Assembly (NCBI RefSeq): GCF_002312805.1
Contig: NZ_NMUA01000014.1
Coordinates: 62,001-126,000 of the forward strand
Source: Sphingobium sp. D43FB
GTDB lineage: Bacteria > Pseudomonadota > Alphaproteobacteria > Sphingomonadales > Sphingomonadaceae
Direction of reading: 5' to 3'
Length of the DNA: 64,000 bases
Each line of letters begins with the position of its first letter. Position 1 is the first letter of the stretch. Made by a program: the position numbers and the translations under genes. Of this stretch, positions 1 to 9,514 are shown piece after piece. The notes under the pieces were generated by a model, which was given only the letters and a program-made list of their open reading frames with translations, searched no databases and was not told the origin of the DNA.

Positions 1-1
1 G

Positions 2-289
2 CCCTCCTGGTGGGAAGGCTCGGCCAATGTGCTGCTGGAGGCGATGGCGGTGAATGCACCTTGCGTCGCGTCGCGGAGCGCGGGCAATGCGGCGCACTTG
101 CTCGACAATGGCCGCCATGGCCTGTTGGTCGATCCGGCCGATCCGCGCGCGATGGCGGACGCACTGGCGCGTCAGATCGACCCGGCGATACGCCTCCGCC
201 CCGGCGACCGGATCGAAGCCTTCGGTCTGGAGGCGGTATCCAAAGGGTGGCGTGATCTCGTCAATCGCCTGCTCGCCGGGCGATCCTGA
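2..289 (+). CDS. Glycosyltransferase family 4, C-terminal end (partial)
   Basis: The reading frame is open from the first bases of the window, so the gene starts upstream. The visible 95 residues contain a WWEGSANVLLEAMA segment followed by APCVASRSAGNAAHLL and a GLLVDPADP stretch. This is the nucleotide-sugar-binding second half of GT-B retaining glycosyltransferases of family GT4 (the E-x7-E region). It presumably transfers a sugar from a nucleotide donor in polysaccharide or glycolipid assembly; donor and acceptor cannot be told. It converges on cysQ, with only 19 bp between the two stop codons and no obvious terminator hairpin. Confidence 0.8.
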   Translation, partial: PSWWEGSANVLLEAMAVNAPCVASRSAGNAAHLLDNGRHGLLVDPADPRAMADALARQIDPAIRLRPGDRIEAFGLEAVSKGWRDLVNRLLAGRS

Positions 290-308
290 CCGCCCGGCGA
301 CAGCGCGA

Positions 309-1067
309 TCAGGCGGCGTCCTGCGCCAGTGCTGCAATATGTCCCAACACCATGTCCGCATGTTCCTGCCGACAGATAAGCAGGTCGGGCAGATAGACGT
401 CGCGCTGATTATACACCAGCGGACTACCGTCGATGCGGCTGGCATGCAGGCCATGCGCCAGCGCGACGGCGGCAGGGGCCATGCTGTCCCATTCATATTG
501 GCCGCCCGAATGAAGATAGATGTCGGCCTGGCCTAGGATGATCGCCATCGCCTTGGCCCCGGCCGATCCCATTGGCACCAGTTCCGCGTCCAATTTCTCG
601 GCAATCGCCACCGCTTCGGCGGCGGGCCGCGTGCGCGACACCACCATGCGCAGCTTTTCGGGCGCAGGCGGCACGGCGCGCGGTTCATCCGTCCGCAGCA
701 CGACGCCGCCCTCAAACCCCGGCAATGCCACCGCGCCGATCACCGGCGCGCCGTCGATCGCCAGCCCGACATGCACGGCCCAGTCGGCCCGCGCTTCGCC
801 ATATTCGCGCGTGCCATCGACCGGATCGACGATCCAGACGCGCGACTGGGCGAGCCGGTCGTCATTGTCCTTCTCTTCTTCCGACAACAGCCCATCCTCG
901 CTCCGCACTTCGCGCAGCGCGTGGCACAGAAATTGGTTGGCGGTCTGGTCGCCCGCCTTGCCCAGTGCCTTGGCACCGAACACCCCGGACTCGCGGACCT
1001 CGACCAATATGCGCCCGGCCACTTCTGCCAGATGGGCGGCCAGCGCCGCGTCGCTCATCCCGCTCAT
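309..1067 (-). CDS. cysQ: 3'(2'),5'-bisphosphate nucleotidase CysQ
   Basis: This 252-residue protein belongs to the inositol-monophosphatase-like, Mg-dependent phosphatase family. The metal site is visible as LLSEEEKD, the DPVDGTREY motif (DPxDGT) and a late [13 protein letters not shown] motif (WDxxA). CysQ converts 3'-phosphoadenosine 5'-phosphate (PAP), the by-product of PAPS use, to AMP, which relieves PAP inhibition of sulfotransferases and PAPS reductase. The start overlaps the cysN/C stop by 4 bp, so the two are translationally coupled in a cysD-cysN/C-cysQ operon. Co-transcription with PAPS synthesis fits a cell with high PAPS turnover, such as one running sulfotransferases. Confidence 0.92.
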   Translation of the reverse strand: MSGMSDAALAAHLAEVAGRILVEVRESGVFGAKALGKAGDQTANQFLCHALREVRSEDGLLSEEEKDNDDRLAQSRVWIVDPVDGTREYGEARADWAVHVGLAIDGAPVIGAVALPGFEGGVVLRTDEPRAVPPAPEKLRMVVSRTRPAAEAVAIAEKLDAELVPMGSAGAKAMAIILGQADIYLHSGGQYEWDSMAPAAVALAHGLHASRIDGSPLVYNQRDVYLPDLLICRQEHADMVLGHIAALAQDAA

Positions 1068-2977
1068 GGGATCAGCCGCGCGACGATGGCATCGGCGGCT
1101 TCTTCCGCCGTCATGGTCAGCGTGTCGATATGGATTTCGGGGTCCACCGGCGCTTCATAGGGGCTGTCGATCCCGGTGAAATTCTTGAGATCCCCGGCCC
1201 GCGCCTTCTTGTACAGGCCCTTGACGTCGCGCTTCTCCGCTTCGGCGAGCGATGTGTCGATATGGACCTCGAAAAACTCGCCCGGCTGCATCATCTGCCG
1301 CACCATGTCGCGTTCCGATCGGAAGGGCGAGATGAAGGCGGTGATGACGATCAACCCCGCGTCGGTCATCAGCTTGGCGACTTCGCCCACGCGGCGGATA
1401 TTTTCGACCCGGTCGGCATCGGTAAAGCCCAGATCCTTGTTCAGGCCATGCCGCACATTGTCGCCGTCCAGCAGATAGGTGTGCCGGTTCATCCGCGCCA
1501 GCCGCTTTTCGACCAGATTGGCGATGGTCGACTTGCCCGCGCCGGAAAGCCCGGTGAACCACAGCACGGCAGGCTTCTGGTTCTTGAGGTTGGCGTGGAA
1601 ATCGCGCGACACGTCGGTCGATTGCCAATGGACATTCTGTGCCCGGCGCAGCGAGAAGTGCAGCATGCCCGCCGCAACGGTGGCATTGCTGATCTTGTCG
1701 ATCAAGATGAAGCCGCCCAGCGTCCGGTTCTGTTCATAGGGTTCGAACACGATCTGCTTGTCGGTCGACAGGTTGGCGACACCGATGGCGTTCAATTCCA
1801 GCGTCTTGGCCGCCAGATGCTCCATCGTATTGACGTTGACCTGATATTTTGGCTGCTGGACGGTGGCGGTGACCATCTGCGTGCCGATCTTGAGCCAATA
1901 GGAGCGGCCCGGCAGCATTTCCTCGTCCGCCATCCACACAATGGTCGCTTCGAACTGATCGGCGGCCTGGGGCGGATTGTCGGCCAGCGCGATGACGTCG
2001 CCGCGCGAACAGTCGATCTCGTCGGCGAAGCAGAGCGTGACCGATTGGCCCGCCACAGCTTCGTCCAGATCACCGTCCAGCGTGACGATGCGGCTGATGG
2101 TGCTGGTCTTGCCCGATGGCAGCACGCGGATCGCGTCGCCCGGCTTGACCGTGCCGGTCGCGATCAGGCCGGAAAAGCCCCGGAAATCGAGATTGGGACG
2201 ATTGACCCACTGCACCGGCATGCGGAACGGCTTTTCCGCGTCGGTCGCGCTGTTGACCTCGACCGTCTCCAGATGTTCGATCAGGGCCGGGCCAGTATAC
2301 CAGGGCGTATTTTCCGACGGGCCGGTGATGTTGTCCCCCTTGAACCCGGAAATCGGCATCGGCGTGAACGCCGTGATGCCGATCGACTTGGCGAATTCGG
2401 TATAGTCGGCGACGATCGTGTCGAACACGCTCTGATCATAGCCGACCAGGTCCATCTTGTTGACGGCCAGCACGATGTTGCGGATGCCGATCAGATGCGC
2501 GAGATAGCTGTGGCGGCGCGTCTGGGTCAGGATGCCCTTGCGCGCGTCGATCAGGATGACGGCGAGGTCGGCGGTGGACGCACCCGTCACCATATTGCGG
2601 GTATATTGTTCATGGCCGGGCGTGTCGGCGACGATGAACTTGCGCTTTTCGGTGGCAAAGAAGCGATAGGCGACGTCGATCGTGATGCCCTGTTCGCGCT
2701 CGGCGGCGAGGCCATCGACGAGCAGAGCGAAGTCGATCTCCTGCCCCTGCGTCCCCATCTTCTTGCTGTCTGCGGTCAGCGCTTCGAGCTGATCCTCGAA
2801 GATCATCTTGCTGTCATAGAGCAGGCGGCCGATCAGCGTCGACTTGCCGTCATCCACCGACCCGCAGGTGATGAAGCGCAGCATCGTCTTATGCTCATGC
2901 ACCTTCAGATAGGCATCGATATCCTCGGCAATGAGGGCGTCGGTCTTGTAGATGGGGTCTGTGGAAACGTCAGTCAT
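1064..2977 (-). CDS. cysN: Bifunctional sulfate adenylyltransferase subunit 1 / adenylylsulfate kinase (CysN-CysC fusion)
   Basis: A 637-residue fusion (NodQ type). Residues about 20-430 are an EF-Tu-like GTPase: P-loop [27 protein letters not shown] and NKMD. Residues about 440-637 are APS kinase: second P-loop [12 protein letters not shown] and the [14 protein letters not shown] motif. With CysD it makes APS from sulfate and ATP using GTP hydrolysis; the kinase half then makes PAPS. A GTG at 2992 would add five residues, but the ATG at 2977 has an AAAGAA ribosome-binding sequence at a sensible distance and begins the conserved part, so I prefer it. A 77-bp REP-like palindrome sits in the 105-bp gap after cysD. 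The stop overlaps cysQ by 4 bp. Confidence 0.95.
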   Translation of the reverse strand: MTDVSTDPIYKTDALIAEDIDAYLKVHEHKTMLRFITCGSVDDGKSTLIGRLLYDSKMIFEDQLEALTADSKKMGTQGQEIDFALLVDGLAAEREQGITIDVAYRFFATEKRKFIVADTPGHEQYTRNMVTGASTADLAVILIDARKGILTQTRRHSYLAHLIGIRNIVLAVNKMDLVGYDQSVFDTIVADYTEFAKSIGITAFTPMPISGFKGDNITGPSENTPWYTGPALIEHLETVEVNSATDAEKPFRMPVQWVNRPNLDFRGFSGLIATGTVKPGDAIRVLPSGKTSTISRIVTLDGDLDEAVAGQSVTLCFADEIDCSRGDVIALADNPPQAADQFEATIVWMADEEMLPGRSYWLKIGTQMVTATVQQPKYQVNVNTMEHLAAKTLELNAIGVANLSTDKQIVFEPYEQNRTLGGFILIDKISNATVAAGMLHFSLRRAQNVHWQSTDVSRDFHANLKNQKPAVLWFTGLSGAGKSTIANLVEKRLARMNRHTYLLDGDNVRHGLNKDLGFTDADRVENIRRVGEVAKLMTDAGLIVITAFISPFRSERDMVRQMMQPGEFFEVHIDTSLAEAEKRDVKGLYKKARAGDLKNFTGIDSPYEAPVDPEIHIDTLTMTAEEAADAIVARLIP

Positions 2978-2991
2978 GTCGGTTTCTTTCA

Positions 2992-3068
2992 CCGTTCGCC
3001 CTGAGCTTGTCGAAGGGCTATACTTCTTGAAGAAAAGGACTGGGCTTCGACAAGCTCAGCCCGAACGG
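2992..3068. repeat. REP-like palindromic element, copy 1 (77 bp)
   Basis: The outer arms begin CCGTTCGCCCTGAGCTTG and end AAGCTCAGCCCGAACGG; they are almost perfectly complementary over about 24 bases, and the centre (CTTCTTGAAGAA) is itself palindromic. A second 77-bp copy lies at 50266-50342 with only a few differences. It occupies the cysD-cysN/C intergenic space and abuts the cysN/C start region. In RNA it would form a long hairpin, which could alter the relative stability of the cysD and cysN/C messages. Confidence 0.85.
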
Positions 3069-3082
3069 AAGAGGAGGCTTCG

Positions 3083-3994
3083 TTAGAAGTAGCCTTCCTG
3101 CTTCTTCTTCTCCATGCCGGCCCCGCCCGCATCCTTGTCGATCGCGCGGCCCTGGCGTTCGGATGTGGTGGTCAGCAGCATTTCCTGGATCACCTCCGGC
3201 AAGGTTGCCGCCTCGCTCTCCACCGCGCCGGTCAACGGATAGCAGCCCAGCGTGCGGAAGCGGATCGAGCGGTCGACCGGCACTTCGCCGGGTTCGAGCG
3301 GAAAGCGATCGTCATCGACCATCAGCAACATGCCGTCGCGCTCCACCGTCGGGCGCTTGGCCGCGAAATAGAGCGGCACGATCGGCACATCGTTCAGATG
3401 GATATATTGCCAGATGTCCAGCTCGGTCCAGTTGCTGATCGGGAAGATGCGGATGCTCTCGCCCTTATTCTTGCGCGCATTGTAGAGGTTCCACAATTCG
3501 GGCCGCTGGTTTTTCGGATCCCAGCCATGGCTGGCGGTGCGGAAGGAGAAGATGCGCTCCTTGGCGCGGCTCTTTTCCTCGTCGCGCCGTGCGCCGCCGA
3601 ATGCCGCATCGAAACCATAGAGGTTGAGCGCCTGCTTCAACCCTTCGGTCTTCCACATGTCGGTGTGCAGCGCGCCATGGTCGAACGGGTTGATCCCGCG
3701 ATCCATGGCTTCCTGGTTGTGATAGACCAGCAGTTCCATGCCGCTTTCCTGCGCCATCCGGTCACGCAGCTTGTACATTTCCTGGAATTTCCAGGTGGTA
3801 TCGACATGCAGCAGCGGGAAGGGTGGGGGCGAGGGGTAAAAGGCCTTGCGCGCCAGATGCAGCATCACCGCGCTATCCTTGCCGACGGAATAGAGCATCA
3901 CCGGCTTTTCTGCCTCCGACACCACTTCCCGCAGGATGTGGATGCTCTCGGCTTCGAGTCGCTCCAAATGGGTCAGGGTTTTTGCGTCCACCAT
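3083..3994 (-). CDS. cysD: Sulfate adenylyltransferase subunit 2 (CysD)
   Basis: 303 residues, the usual size for CysD. The PP-loop ATP-pyrophosphatase signature [15 protein letters not shown] is near residue 40, followed by [13 protein letters not shown] and a long conserved C-terminal half ending EKKKQEGYF. It activates sulfate with ATP to give APS, as a heterodimer with CysN. The frame is open to 4255, but the ATG at 3994 has a GAGG ribosome-binding site 5 bp upstream and gives the family N-terminus ([20 protein letters not shown]); an ATG at 4021 lacks a good site. It is first in the cysD-cysN/C-cysQ operon and divergent from a LuxR-type regulator across about 86 bp. Confidence 0.95.
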   Translation of the reverse strand: MVDAKTLTHLERLEAESIHILREVVSEAEKPVMLYSVGKDSAVMLHLARKAFYPSPPPFPLLHVDTTWKFQEMYKLRDRMAQESGMELLVYHNQEAMDRGINPFDHGALHTDMWKTEGLKQALNLYGFDAAFGGARRDEEKSRAKERIFSFRTASHGWDPKNQRPELWNLYNARKNKGESIRIFPISNWTELDIWQYIHLNDVPIVPLYFAAKRPTVERDGMLLMVDDDRFPLEPGEVPVDRSIRFRTLGCYPLTGAVESEAATLPEVIQEMLLTTTSERQGRAIDKDAGGAGMEKKKQEGYF

Positions 3995-4080
3995 GCAATC
4001 CTCGCAATCTTTGTGCGTCATCCTATGGCAGGACGCACGAATCGATGGACCTCCCAAATGGGAGGGTATAGCAATGGCCC

Positions 4081-5169
4081 ATGCGATTGGACGATAGTGG
4101 CCTGTTGACGGCTCTGCATGAGGGGATGTTCCAGCAACCCTTGTGGCAGGATTTCCTGGAGCGGCTGCGCCAGCGAACGGGCGCGGTCTACACCACCTTG
4201 GTCTTTCGCCCCATTGACGAGGATGCGATCGTCGAACTGCATGCCGGGCCGCCACCGCCCGCGCATATCCACAATCTGTTCGTGGAAAAATATCGGCGCG
4301 ATCCCTTTCCCTATCGCCATATGCGCGAAGGGCGGGTCTATGCGCTGGCCGAACTGATCGAGGCGGATAATCCCGTCCATCAATCCTTCCTGACCGACCT
4401 GATGGTGCCGCAGGGGATGAGCGACATGCGTTCCGTCCGCGTGACCGAGCCGAGCGGCGTCGATGCCTGGCTCAGCTGTGCGGGGGGTCGGTCGATCGGC
4501 CCAGCGGTCGGCGCGTTGCTCACCGCGCTGGCGCCGCATCTGCGCATCGCGCTGCGGGCTTTCGTCGCGCTGGAGCGTGAGAAATTGCGATCCACCCTGA
4601 CGTCCGAAGCCTTTGGGCGGCTCAATTTCGGTTGGCTGACGCTGGATGCGCGCTGCCGCATCGTCGACATGACGGCCCATGTCGAACAATTGTTCCAGCG
4701 TACCAGCCTGTTGCGGCGCGGTCGCTACGACCGGCTGACCCCGGCGTCGCCCGCGCTGGATCGCGAACTGACCGCGATCATCAAGCATTTCGCCGCCGAT
4801 CCCGATGCCCGGCCCAAGGCGCTGAACCTGAGCCGTGACCCCTGGATGGACATGCTGGTCGCGCCGATGCGCGGCGGGTCGGTCGCGGCGGGATCGACCC
4901 CGGTCGCCATCGCTTATCTCAGCGGCGATCGCTGGTCGCAGGCCGATCGCTGCGACCAGCTGGTCGATCTGTTCGGCCTGCTGCCCAGTGAAGCGCGGCT
5001 CGCCTGGGTCATCGCCCAAGGCATCCCGATCAGCGATGCGGCGGAAACGCTCGGCCTGACGGTCGAAACCGCGCGCAACTATTCCAAGCGCATCTATGCC
5101 AAGACGGGCGCGCGGGGGCAGGCGGAACTGGTGCGGATCGTCCTGACCAGCGTCCTGGCCATCGCCTAA
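4081..5169 (+). CDS. LuxR-type helix-turn-helix transcriptional regulator
   Basis: 362 residues. The C-terminal segment (about 298-355) reads [20 protein letters not shown] then [20 protein letters not shown], followed by [15 protein letters not shown]. This is a GerE/LuxR-type DNA-binding domain, somewhat diverged from the consensus. The N-terminal 290 residues show no receiver domain (no phospho-acceptor aspartate cluster) and no clear transmembrane segment, so the signal it senses is unknown. It is transcribed divergently from cysD with about 86 bp between, which makes autoregulation or control of the cys operon plausible but unproven. Its stop overlaps the convergent TauE-like gene. Confidence 0.8.
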   Translation: MRLDDSGLLTALHEGMFQQPLWQDFLERLRQRTGAVYTTLVFRPIDEDAIVELHAGPPPPAHIHNLFVEKYRRDPFPYRHMREGRVYALAELIEADNPVHQSFLTDLMVPQGMSDMRSVRVTEPSGVDAWLSCAGGRSIGPAVGALLTALAPHLRIALRAFVALEREKLRSTLTSEAFGRLNFGWLTLDARCRIVDMTAHVEQLFQRTSLLRRGRYDRLTPASPALDRELTAIIKHFAADPDARPKALNLSRDPWMDMLVAPMRGGSVAAGSTPVAIAYLSGDRWSQADRCDQLVDLFGLLPSEARLAWVIAQGIPISDAAETLGLTVETARNYSKRIYAKTGARGQAELVRIVLTSVLAIA

Positions 5170-5957
5170 GCGATCAAGCGCCAGCCCGCGATGATCAGCA
5201 CGATCGCCAGCAGCGGCTGCAGCACTTTTTCTGGCACTTTCGACGCCAGCATCGACCCGATGATGATCCCTGGGATCGATCCGATCAGCAGGTTGAGCAG
5301 CAGCATCCCGTTGAAATTGCCGATCCACAAATGGCCGATGCCCGCGACCAGCGTCAACGGCACGGCATGGACGATATCGGTCGCGATCAACTTCTGCAGC
5401 CGCATCCGCAACGGATAGAGCAGCAGCAGCAGCGTCGCCCCCAGCGCCCCGGCCCCGACCGACGTCAGCGTGACCATGATGCCCAGCGCTCCCCCCGCCA
5501 CGACGGTCAGCCCCGCCTGATAACGCAGGAAACGGCTGGCGGTATCAGTCCGGGCATGGACCGCCCAATGGTGGAACCGGCCGCGGAACAGGGTGGCGAT
5601 GGCGGTAAAGATCAACACGATGCCCAGGGCCGTCATGATGAAGCCGCTCTTCACCTGATGCGTATCGACCTGCGACAACAGCAATAATACGATGACCGCA
5701 GCGGGCAGGCTGCCGATGCACAGGCGGCGGATCACCTCATAATCAGGCCCGCCTTCCGCCCCGCCATGGCGATGATGGACGACCCCGCCCACCGCCTTGG
5801 TGATCGCTGCGAACCAAAGGTCGGTGCCGACGGCGGTAACCGGCGCGACGCCGAACAGCAGGATCAGGATCGGTGCCATCAGCGACCCGCCACCCACGCC
5901 GGTCATGCCCACCATGACACCAACGAACAGCCCGGCGACCGCGTGCAACCAATCCAT
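5166..5957 (-). CDS. TauE/SafE-family (TSUP) sulfite/anion exporter
   Basis: 263 residues, almost entirely hydrophobic, with about eight membrane segments. The N-terminal repeat carries GVMVGMTGVGGGSLMAPIL and the second repeat GIMVTLTSVGAGALGA, the paired Gly-rich half-repeats of the TSUP (TauE/SafE) family. These transporters move sulfite, sulfonates or related anions across the inner membrane. I start it at the ATG at 5957, which follows GGGGGA; the longer frame to 5993 adds a polar leader with no better start. Its place next to the cysD operon suggests a sulfur role, but TSUP substrates cannot be read from sequence. Confidence 0.85.
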   Translation of the reverse strand: MDWLHAVAGLFVGVMVGMTGVGGGSLMAPILILLFGVAPVTAVGTDLWFAAITKAVGGVVHHRHGGAEGGPDYEVIRRLCIGSLPAAVIVLLLLSQVDTHQVKSGFIMTALGIVLIFTAIATLFRGRFHHWAVHARTDTASRFLRYQAGLTVVAGGALGIMVTLTSVGAGALGATLLLLLYPLRMRLQKLIATDIVHAVPLTLVAGIGHLWIGNFNGMLLLNLLIGSIPGIIIGSMLASKVPEKVLQPLLAIVLIIAGWRLIA

Positions 5958-6275
5958 TCCATTCCCCCGACATGGCAACCGCGATGTTTTCACGCCCCAT
6001 CGTCAAAGCCATATCCATAGGCGAAGGCCGCGAACAGCCTTTTTTGCGCGGCCGGTGCGTCGGCTCGCCCTTCCCCGCCCGCATTCGGGGCTCTATCTTG
6101 GCGAAATATTCATCATTCCATTGCATTGCATCAGCGATGGCACGCCCATAAACGAGAGGCTGAAACGCGCTATCCCAGAGCATGAACGACGGCATGTCGT
6201 TCAGCGGGCCAAGCCGACCAGTAAGGACGCTTAACCATTTCTTCCGCAATTTCTCCTTCTCTCATCTGCCCGGTC
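5958..6275. other. Intergenic stretch between tauE-like gene and manC
   Basis: It carries the divergent control regions of both genes. It contains GGCCGCG...CGCGGCC arms around 6025-6055 separated by a T-rich loop, without a terminator-like tail. From 6225 onward the manC frame is already open although no ATG, GTG or TTG lies there. No RNA gene is evident. Confidence 0.5.
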
Positions 6276-7358
6276 GTGTTGTCCGGCGGGTCGGGCAGTC
6301 GGCTATGGCCGCTATCGCATGCGCACCGTCCCAAGCAATTTCTGGCGCTCGTCACCGACCGGTCGATGATGCAGGAAACCCTGCTGCGCACCAAAGATGC
6401 CGACGGTTTCACACCACCGCTTATCGTGTCGAGCGCGGCACATATCGATTTGGTCGAACAGCAGATTGCGGGCATTGGCCAGACACCATGCGCCATCCTG
6501 CTGGAGCCGGAAGGGCGCAACACCGCGCCTGCGATCGCCATCGCCGCAGAATGGATCGCCGCGCAGGATCGCGATGCGTTGATGCTGGTCATGCCATCCG
6601 ATCATGTCATCGCCGACCTTGCCAGCTTCCATGCTGCCGTCATGGCTGCGCAACCGGCGGCGCGATCCGGGCGGCTAGTCACCTTCGGCATTCAACCGCA
6701 TTATCCCGAAACCGGCTATGGCTATATTGCCAAGGGTGAGCCGCTAGATGCTACCGGCGCCGTCTATGCGGTGGCGCAATTCGTAGAAAAGCCCCCACGC
6801 GCGCAGGCAGAGGTCTATCTGGCGGGCGGGCGGCACTATTGGAACGGCGGCATCTTCCTGTTCAGTGCGGGCGCGTATCTCGACCAGCTTGCGGCCCATG
6901 CACCCGCTGTCGCCGCAGCCGCCGCAGCCGCCATGGCGCAGGCGCAGCAGGATGGCGTCATCATCCGTCCCGACGCGGCCGCCTTTTGCCAAAGCCCCAA
7001 TATTTCGATCGATGTCGGGGTGATGGAGAAAACCGACCGCGCGGTGGTCGTGCCGGTCGATATGGGCTGGTCCGATGTCGGTTCGTGGGATGCCTTGTGG
7101 GCGATCCGCGCACATGATGCCGCCGACAATGCCATCAAGGGCGGGGTTGTCAGCGTCGATGGCGCTGGCAATCTCTTCTATGTCGATGGCGGGCCGCCGG
7201 TCGCGACCATCGGCTTGCGCGACAGCGTGATCGTATCGACGGCCAATGGCGTTCTCGTCATGCCGCGCGACCGGTCGCAGGATGTCAGGCTGGTGGTCGA
7301 ACAAATCCAGGCCGGGGCACTCGACGGCATGATGCCGCAGGATGATCCTGCAGCTTAG
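6276..7358 (+). CDS. manC: Mannose-1-phosphate guanylyltransferase (GDP-mannose pyrophosphorylase)
   Basis: The 360 residues from the first conventional start, a GTG, begin LSGGSGSRLWPLSHAHRPKQ, the nucleotidyltransferase signature. EPEGRNTAPAIAIAA, LVMPSDHVI, FVEKPP and YWNGGIFLFSAG follow in family order. It makes GDP-mannose from mannose-1-phosphate and GTP and feeds gmd. The protein is short for the family: the C-terminal phosphomannose isomerase domain of bifunctional forms is absent and is supplied by the next gene. The GTG at 6276 cuts off the first beta strand. Upstream in frame, an ATT at 6237 lies 9 bp after AAGGA and would add 13 residues reading ISSAISPSLICPV, so translation may start at a rare codon. 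It converges with manA, the stops overlapping. Confidence 0.88.
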   Translation: MLSGGSGSRLWPLSHAHRPKQFLALVTDRSMMQETLLRTKDADGFTPPLIVSSAAHIDLVEQQIAGIGQTPCAILLEPEGRNTAPAIAIAAEWIAAQDRDALMLVMPSDHVIADLASFHAAVMAAQPAARSGRLVTFGIQPHYPETGYGYIAKGEPLDATGAVYAVAQFVEKPPRAQAEVYLAGGRHYWNGGIFLFSAGAYLDQLAAHAPAVAAAAAAAMAQAQQDGVIIRPDAAAFCQSPNISIDVGVMEKTDRAVVVPVDMGWSDVGSWDALWAIRAHDAADNAIKGGVVSVDGAGNLFYVDGGPPVATIGLRDSVIVSTANGVLVMPRDRSQDVRLVVEQIQAGALDGMMPQDDPAA

Positions 7359-8164
7359 TTCATGGTCGCCAGTAGGGCGGAGGAGGGGGTTTCGGTTCGC
7401 AAGCGGCTCTCGCTGTCGAGCAACCAGCAATCCCCCTTGGCCCATGGCGCTTCATTGACCGTGCCGTTGCCGTCGAGCGGCGTGAACCAGATATGGTCGG
7501 CATCCGGTAACCGGACCGTCTCACCGGCCGACCAATGCCGCAATTCCAACCGGAAGGGTGCATCTGGCGGGGACAGCATCCCCACATCCTGTCCCAACGG
7601 CGCATGGATGACGGGCCGGTCATAGGGCAACAGGCGACTGACCGCTTGCCCCTGGTCCAGATGCAGATCGCGCGGCCGTCCATAGTCGTAAAGGCGATAG
7701 GTCACATCGACATTCTGCTGGATTTCGGCGAGCATGATCCCTGCGCCGATGGCATGGACGGTCCCGGCCGGAATGAAATAGCAATCGCCTGGCCTCACCG
7801 GTTTCCAATCGATCCATTGCTCGATCGATCCATCAAGCGCCGCCGCGCGAAACGCCTCGGCGCTCAAAGGCCGGGTGAGGCCTATGCCCAGCCGTGCATC
7901 CGGTTCGCAATCGAGGATATACCATATCTCCTCCTTGCCGCCGGGCAGGCCGACCGCCCTCGCTGCGCTGTCATCGGGGTGAACCTGAATCGACAATCGC
8001 TCACTGGTGAAGATATATTTGACCAGCAACGGTAGGTCATCGCTCCCGGTCTCATCCTCATACCATATTTCGCCGATCGGGCGCGGTCCGGCAGTCCCGA
8101 ATGTGGCAGGCAAGGCCAGGCGTCCCCATGGCTTTTCCACTTGGCGCGGGTGCAATTTCCGCAT
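7355..8164 (-). CDS. manA: Class I mannose-6-phosphate isomerase
   Basis: 269 residues. The cupin metal site of type I phosphomannose isomerases is visible: IQVHPDD (Q and H ligands), EIWYIL and PAGTVHAIGAG. It interconverts fructose-6-phosphate and mannose-6-phosphate, the entry to GDP-mannose and, through gmd and rmd, to GDP-rhamnose. It is the short bacterial form with a small C-terminal jelly-roll end. It converges on manC (4-bp overlap of the ends). No phosphomannomutase gene is in the window, so that step must be encoded elsewhere. Confidence 0.9.
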   Translation of the reverse strand: MRKLHPRQVEKPWGRLALPATFGTAGPRPIGEIWYEDETGSDDLPLLVKYIFTSERLSIQVHPDDSAARAVGLPGGKEEIWYILDCEPDARLGIGLTRPLSAEAFRAAALDGSIEQWIDWKPVRPGDCYFIPAGTVHAIGAGIMLAEIQQNVDVTYRLYDYGRPRDLHLDQGQAVSRLLPYDRPVIHAPLGQDVGMLSPPDAPFRLELRHWSAGETVRLPDADHIWFTPLDGNGTVNEAPWAKGDCWLLDSESRLRTETPSSALLATMN

Positions 8165-8210
8165 GACGCTGGTTGACCCCGGCTTGTCGTGATGCTGCTT
8201 TGCTATCCGT

Positions 8211-9389
8211 TCAATTTCTGTTGACGGCGTTGTTGATCGAAACGACCGGCAGTGTCGTCGATGCGATCAGACCGACGACGCGCTGGAACTCGGCAATCGG
8301 GTTGGTCGACACGTACAGCACGTCCTGATTGCGGATGGCAAAATTCTGCATCGCAAAATAGGTGGCGGGATCTTTCATATCGACGCGGTAGATGACCGGA
8401 ATACGGCCGTCGGACCGGGCGGAAACACTGCTGTCACGATTGGGCACCAATGTCGGGTCTTCCCAGCGAAACAGGAACACGCCCTTCGGATCGGCGCGCC
8501 CTTCCTGCAGGCCACCCACGCGACCCATGGCCTGGGCCAGCGAAAGACCGGTGGCTTCAAACGGGACTTCCTGGCTGCGGCCTGCCGCGCCCAGCATGGT
8601 GAAGCTGTAGGGCTGGAACAAGGCGGTCACGACATCGCCTGTCCGCAGGACGACATTCTGCCGGGGATCATTGATCACGGCGGAGAAAGGCATGGAATAG
8701 ACCTGGCCGCCGCGGCTGACCTGGATCGTCATCTTGTCCGATTGCTGCTTGGTGCCACCCGCTGCGGCGATGGCATCCAATATGGTTTCGCCCTTGGGCG
8801 TCAATGGCATGCGCGTGCTGGCCGCCACTTCGCCGACCACGGACACGTTGGCGCTTAGATTGCGAATAAGGCGAACCGCAACCTGCGGCAAATGGGCCTT
8901 GCCGCGCAGACGCGCGACGATGTCCTGTTCGATCTGGGGCAGGGTGCGGCCCGCTGCCGGCACCAAGCCGGCAAAGGGAACCGATATGCTGCCCGACGGG
9001 CCGATCAGGAATTCCGGCAAGCTCGTAGGCGCGCTGGTCTGGATGGAGATGCCGGGCGACATCATACCGCCAAACAACACGGCAGGCGGCGCCTCCCAGA
9101 TGGTGACATTCAAAACGTCGCCGGATCCGACTGTTTCGCCCACGGCATTCGAATAGCCCAGGCCAGTTGCAAAATCAGGCTCCGTTTGACGCGGAAGTTC
9201 CACCAGCGATCGCTCGTCCAGTCGGATCACCTGGATACCCTGGATCGCGCTGCCTTCCTGCTTTCCAGCGTTGACGACATGCTTTGTTCCTGGTCCTACC
9301 GACGTACATGCCGCTGTGGCGAGCAGCGCCGCCAGCAGGCAAAGGCGGGGAAGGCGGGCGCCATTGTGAAGGTGCGACAAGCAGTTCAT
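8211..9389 (-). CDS. Outer-membrane polysaccharide export lipoprotein (Wza/CtrA/BexD-like)
   Basis: 392 residues. I start at the ATG at 9389 (GGAG 5 bp upstream), which gives a lipoprotein signal LCLLAALLATAAC with the lipobox cysteine near residue 28. A polysaccharide export domain follows (GSGDVLNVTIWEAPP, GSISVPFAGLVPAAG, LIRNLSANVSVVGEV), then SLBB-like beta-grasp repeats (DAIAAAGG, NVVLRTGDVV, LAQAMGRVGGL). OPX proteins form the outer-membrane exit channel for capsule. At about 390 residues it matches CtrA/BexD of ABC-dependent capsules rather than shorter Wza, and it would pair with the CtrBCD-like exporter at 12971-15533. It lies downstream of rmd on the same strand, 125 bp away. Confidence 0.9.
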   Translation of the reverse strand: MNCLSHLHNGARLPRLCLLAALLATAACTSVGPGTKHVVNAGKQEGSAIQGIQVIRLDERSLVELPRQTEPDFATGLGYSNAVGETVGSGDVLNVTIWEAPPAVLFGGMMSPGISIQTSAPTSLPEFLIGPSGSISVPFAGLVPAAGRTLPQIEQDIVARLRGKAHLPQVAVRLIRNLSANVSVVGEVAASTRMPLTPKGETILDAIAAAGGTKQQSDKMTIQVSRGGQVYSMPFSAVINDPRQNVVLRTGDVVTALFQPYSFTMLGAAGRSQEVPFEATGLSLAQAMGRVGGLQEGRADPKGVFLFRWEDPTLVPNRDSSVSARSDGRIPVIYRVDMKDPATYFAMQNFAIRNQDVLYVSTNPIAEFQRVVGLIASTTLPVVSINNAVNRN

Positions 9390-9514
9390 GAAATCTCCAA
9401 ATGCCCTTCGGCTCACCCGACACTCCCGGCATAGCCCTTTGAGATGTCGTCCATTCAAATAATCACCCGCAGCGGGGTCGAAGCTACATATCGCTCGATC
9501 GCATCGCTGTCACC

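Noticed and set aside
572..3004. 810-codon + strand open frame opposite cysN/C and cysQ
   Set aside because: It lies antisense to well-conserved genes, has an Arg/Pro/His-rich composition with no family motifs, and arises from high GC at third positions.
6025..6055. Terminator-like GGCCGCG...CGCGGCC arms
   Set aside because: The loop is long and the T-run lies in the loop, not after the stem.
5994..6249. Possible small - strand gene between the TauE-like gene and manC (starting MRKKWLSVLTGRLGPLND)
   Set aside because: Its frame runs on into the TauE-like gene out of phase, it has no ribosome-binding site of note and it overlaps the manC leader.
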